The translations under genes and the position numbers were made by a program. Under the pieces are notes generated by a model. The model saw only the letters and a program-made list of their open reading frames with translations, was not told the origin of the DNA and made no database searches. DNA of 8,104 nt, from the NCBI GenBank assembly GCA_945903925.1, contig CAMDPJ010000100.1, positions 1 to 8,104 of the forward strand, given 5' to 3'. The DNA is from Chryseobacterium gleum. GTDB lineage: Bacteria; Bacteroidota; Bacteroidia; Flavobacteriales_C; GCA-002722245. Positions within the stretch are counted from its first letter, which is position 1, and each line of letters begins with the position of its first letter. Of this stretch, positions 6,544 to 8,104 are shown piece after piece.

Positions 6544-6570
6544 CATTTCTATCGTGAATAAAAAGTTCGA
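6544..6570 (+). repeat. 27-base leader/junction repeat, copy 2
   Basis: Identical to 962-988. It runs from ten bases before the GTG at 6554 to just inside the RHS core, where AGTTCGA joins the homologous sequence at 4753. It marks where core sequence was joined to a new 5' end in this cassette. Confidence 0.8.
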
Positions 6571-7639
6571 TGCCGATGTTGTAAGTGCCAGCGATTTCAC
6601 ACCATTTGGTATGGCTATGAGCGCTAGAAAGTATTCTACGCCTAGCTATCGCTACTCCTTCAATACACAAGAGAAAATTGAAGAGTTAGGTGAAGGGCAT
6701 ACAACAGCACTTTATTGGGAGTATGATGGAAGAAGTGGAAGAAGATGGAATTTAGATCCTCAAGATCAAGTGAGCATGAGTAATTATGCTTGTTTCGGAA
6801 ATAATCCAATAATAAATACAGATGTGAATGGTGATATTTTTGTTGGAAATTTGATTGCTGTAGCTAAATATAGAATAGGGTTAGAAAAAAGGAAATATCA
6901 AATTCGAAGAGAGCTTGCAAAACCAGGTGTAGACAGAGGAGCGCTTGCTTATTTAAGAAGAGAAAATGATCAGTCTATTAATGAGTTTAAAGAAATGTTT
7001 TGGAGTACGGTAGTTTTTAGTGTGTCAAAACATATTGATCAGGTTAATTCAGGAAGATTTGGAGCGTATGATATTGCTGTAGATCAAAAGCATGCATCAC
7101 TTTTTGGTCAGGTAGAAGTTTTCTATGCAAAAGACGGTTTTTCAATGGCGAATTTAGCCGGAGCATTGAAAATGGCCTATTTGTTTAAAACAAGGCAATT
7201 TTACTTAACACCTAATGGAAAAGGCGCTGAATTTTCACAAACAGAAGGTGAGTTGATGGATGTTAATGATTATGCTGCGGGAGCTGCAAGATCTTCGGTT
7301 CAATCTATACCGGTGCAGGGCGCAACTACTGCTCAAGTGTTTAATGCTGTTCAAAATGCAGATCAGTGGGCAAGTAATAGGTATCCATTTCCAACTCCAC
7401 AGCAATCTGTTGCGCCTGATGACCAGCATCCTCCTTCACAAATGCAGAATAATGGATTAGGCGGGCCTGGTTATACAGGATCGGGAACCTATGAACAAGA
7501 TTTCCAGAGTAAGGATAACTATAGTCCTGTTCCGAGACTTCAGATTTTACCATTTAGAATATTCGGACGAGATATTACAATTGGAAAATTCAAATTTGAA
7601 AGAGTAGTCGAAAGAGGTAATAAACCAATGAAACGATGA
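6554..7639 (+). CDS. Displaced RHS tip: short RHS core fused to an unrecognised toxin region
   Basis: A 361-residue protein starting with GTG inside the 27-base junction repeat. Residues 5-93 are RHS core (DADVVSASDFTPFGMAMS, SYRYSFNTQEKIEELGEG, YWEYDGRSGRRWNLDP, then NNPIINTDVNGD), nearly identical to the core of the truncated RHS gene. The tip has three visible parts: about residues 98-145, helical and charged (RIGLEKRKYQIRRELAKPG); about 146-275, with KHIDQVNSGRFGAYDIAVDQ and a hydrophobic helix region NLAGALKMAYLF; and a Pro/Gln/Gly-rich linker at about 276-315 (YPFPTPQQSVAPDD), before a basic C-terminal segment ending FERVVERGNKPMKR. I recognise no toxin family. Its stop overlaps the next gene by four bases (ATGA). 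It is not a full RHS protein and, like 972-1871, is most likely a donor or remnant cassette. Confidence 0.85.
   Translation: MNKKFDADVVSASDFTPFGMAMSARKYSTPSYRYSFNTQEKIEELGEGHTTALYWEYDGRSGRRWNLDPQDQVSMSNYACFGNNPIINTDVNGDIFVGNLIAVAKYRIGLEKRKYQIRRELAKPGVDRGALAYLRRENDQSINEFKEMFWSTVVFSVSKHIDQVNSGRFGAYDIAVDQKHASLFGQVEVFYAKDGFSMANLAGALKMAYLFKTRQFYLTPNGKGAEFSQTEGELMDVNDYAAGAARSSVQSIPVQGATTAQVFNAVQNADQWASNRYPFPTPQQSVAPDDQHPPSQMQNNGLGGPGYTGSGTYEQDFQSKDNYSPVPRLQILPFRIFGRDITIGKFKFERVVERGNKPMKR
6564..6760 (+). repeat. RHS-core repeat, copy 2 (matches 4753-4949)
   Basis: This is the second copy of the core segment described at 4753-4949, about 1.8 kb downstream in the same orientation. Recombination between them would delete the DUF5675-like tip with its immunity gene and place the 6554 tip on the truncated RHS frame, in phase. 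Confidence 0.85.
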
Positions 7640-8104
7640 TGAGAAATATTTTAATATTAAGTATTTCGATTCTGCTATTTTCTTGTAGTTCGGATAGAAA
7701 ACTAAAAAAAGCTTACATCAACTATGATGAAAAATTGTGTCTGTTTGAAAATGGTAAATATTTGTATGCCGCTGGTTCTGATTTTTCATATGGCACCTAT
7801 AAAGAGTCAAATGATTCGCTTTTGCTAAGAAGCCATTATCAAGCATATCCAAATGGTATAGAAATAGAAGAGATTCATGTAAATCAACAAGGAACAATTT
7901 TAATTAAGGATAAAAAATCATTAGTACCTCAAGCAAATATTTACATCAATAACATCAAGTATTCTCATCCTAACACTCCTTCCTCTCTTTTTTTTATAAA
8001 TGATACTTTACATGTGAAAACAATTCAATTAGAGGATATGCTTAATAGAAAAGTTTCGCAAGTAATTGATATTAAATGTGATACTTGTAACAGTTTCAAT
8101 ATTT
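7636..8104 (+). CDS. Lipoprotein, probable immunity protein for the preceding tip (partial, runs off window)
   Basis: The frame starts at ATG 7636, overlapping the toxin's stop by four bases; a second in-frame ATG is at 7639. It stays open for 156 codons to the window's end. The start is a lipoprotein signal (MMRNILILSISILLFSCSSDRK, lipobox LFSC, Cys17). The mature part includes KLCLFENGKYLYAAGSDFSYGTY and NDSLLLRS, which resembles the 'FE-G-x-Y ... G-x-Y/W ... DS-x-x-L' pattern in the lipoprotein at 5690-6502. No named family is recognised. Position, overlap and envelope anchoring all fit an immunity protein for the tip at 6554-7639. Confidence 0.7.
   Translation, partial: MMRNILILSISILLFSCSSDRKLKKAYINYDEKLCLFENGKYLYAAGSDFSYGTYKESNDSLLLRSHYQAYPNGIEIEEIHVNQQGTILIKDKKSLVPQANIYINNIKYSHPNTPSSLFFINDTLHVKTIQLEDMLNRKVSQVIDIKCDTCNSFNI

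Noticed and set aside
7235..7553. Overlapping open frames on both strands inside the 6554 tip
   Set aside because: Shadows of the real coding frame, with Ser/Arg- or Leu/Met-rich composition unlike genuine proteins.

Overview
The window is AT-rich DNA from a member of the Bacteroidota. Three things point there: the RHS repeat-associated core is of the Bacteroidota type (NHLGNVLAVVSDR, TPFGMAM, SYRYxFN, a YDGR-like stretch, then the core-ending DP and VD[WP]xG-type motifs); a YwqK/MORN-like immunity gene is present; and start sites lack strong Shine-Dalgarno sequences. No closer taxonomic placement is supportable.

Layout, left to right on the + strand: the last codons of an upstream gene (2-49); an exported YwqK/MORN-like protein, the probable immunity partner of that upstream gene (66-929); a displaced RHS tip with only a short piece of core and an unrecognised C-terminal domain (972-1871); two small lipoproteins (1891-2331 and 2351-2737); and about 500 bases with no convincing gene (2738-3245). 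On the - strand follows a compact two-gene operon: a 50-residue putative antitoxin (3860-4012, easily missed for its size) and a putative ADP-ribosyltransferase-fold toxin (3246-3860). The + strand then resumes with a 5'-truncated RHS gene whose tip carries a His/Cys motif like DUF5675 or L,D-transpeptidases (4140-5690), its overlapping lipoprotein immunity candidate (5690-6502), a second displaced RHS tip (6554-7639), and that tip's overlapping lipoprotein immunity candidate, which runs off the window (7636-8104).

The whole is best read as a polymorphic-toxin cassette array: repeated units of short RHS core, variable toxin tip and exported immunity protein, from which tips could be exchanged onto a full-length RHS gene by recombination in the core. 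Two sequence observations support this. The cores at 4753-4918 and 6564-6729 are about 95% identical. Both displaced tips also begin with an identical 27-base block (962-988 and 6544-6570) that includes 10 bases before the GTG start, although the core just downstream is only about 70% identical between them. Every candidate immunity protein carries a Sec or lipoprotein signal, which suggests the effectors act in the cell envelope. The toxin-antitoxin-like operon is on the opposite strand and seems to be an independent insertion into the array.
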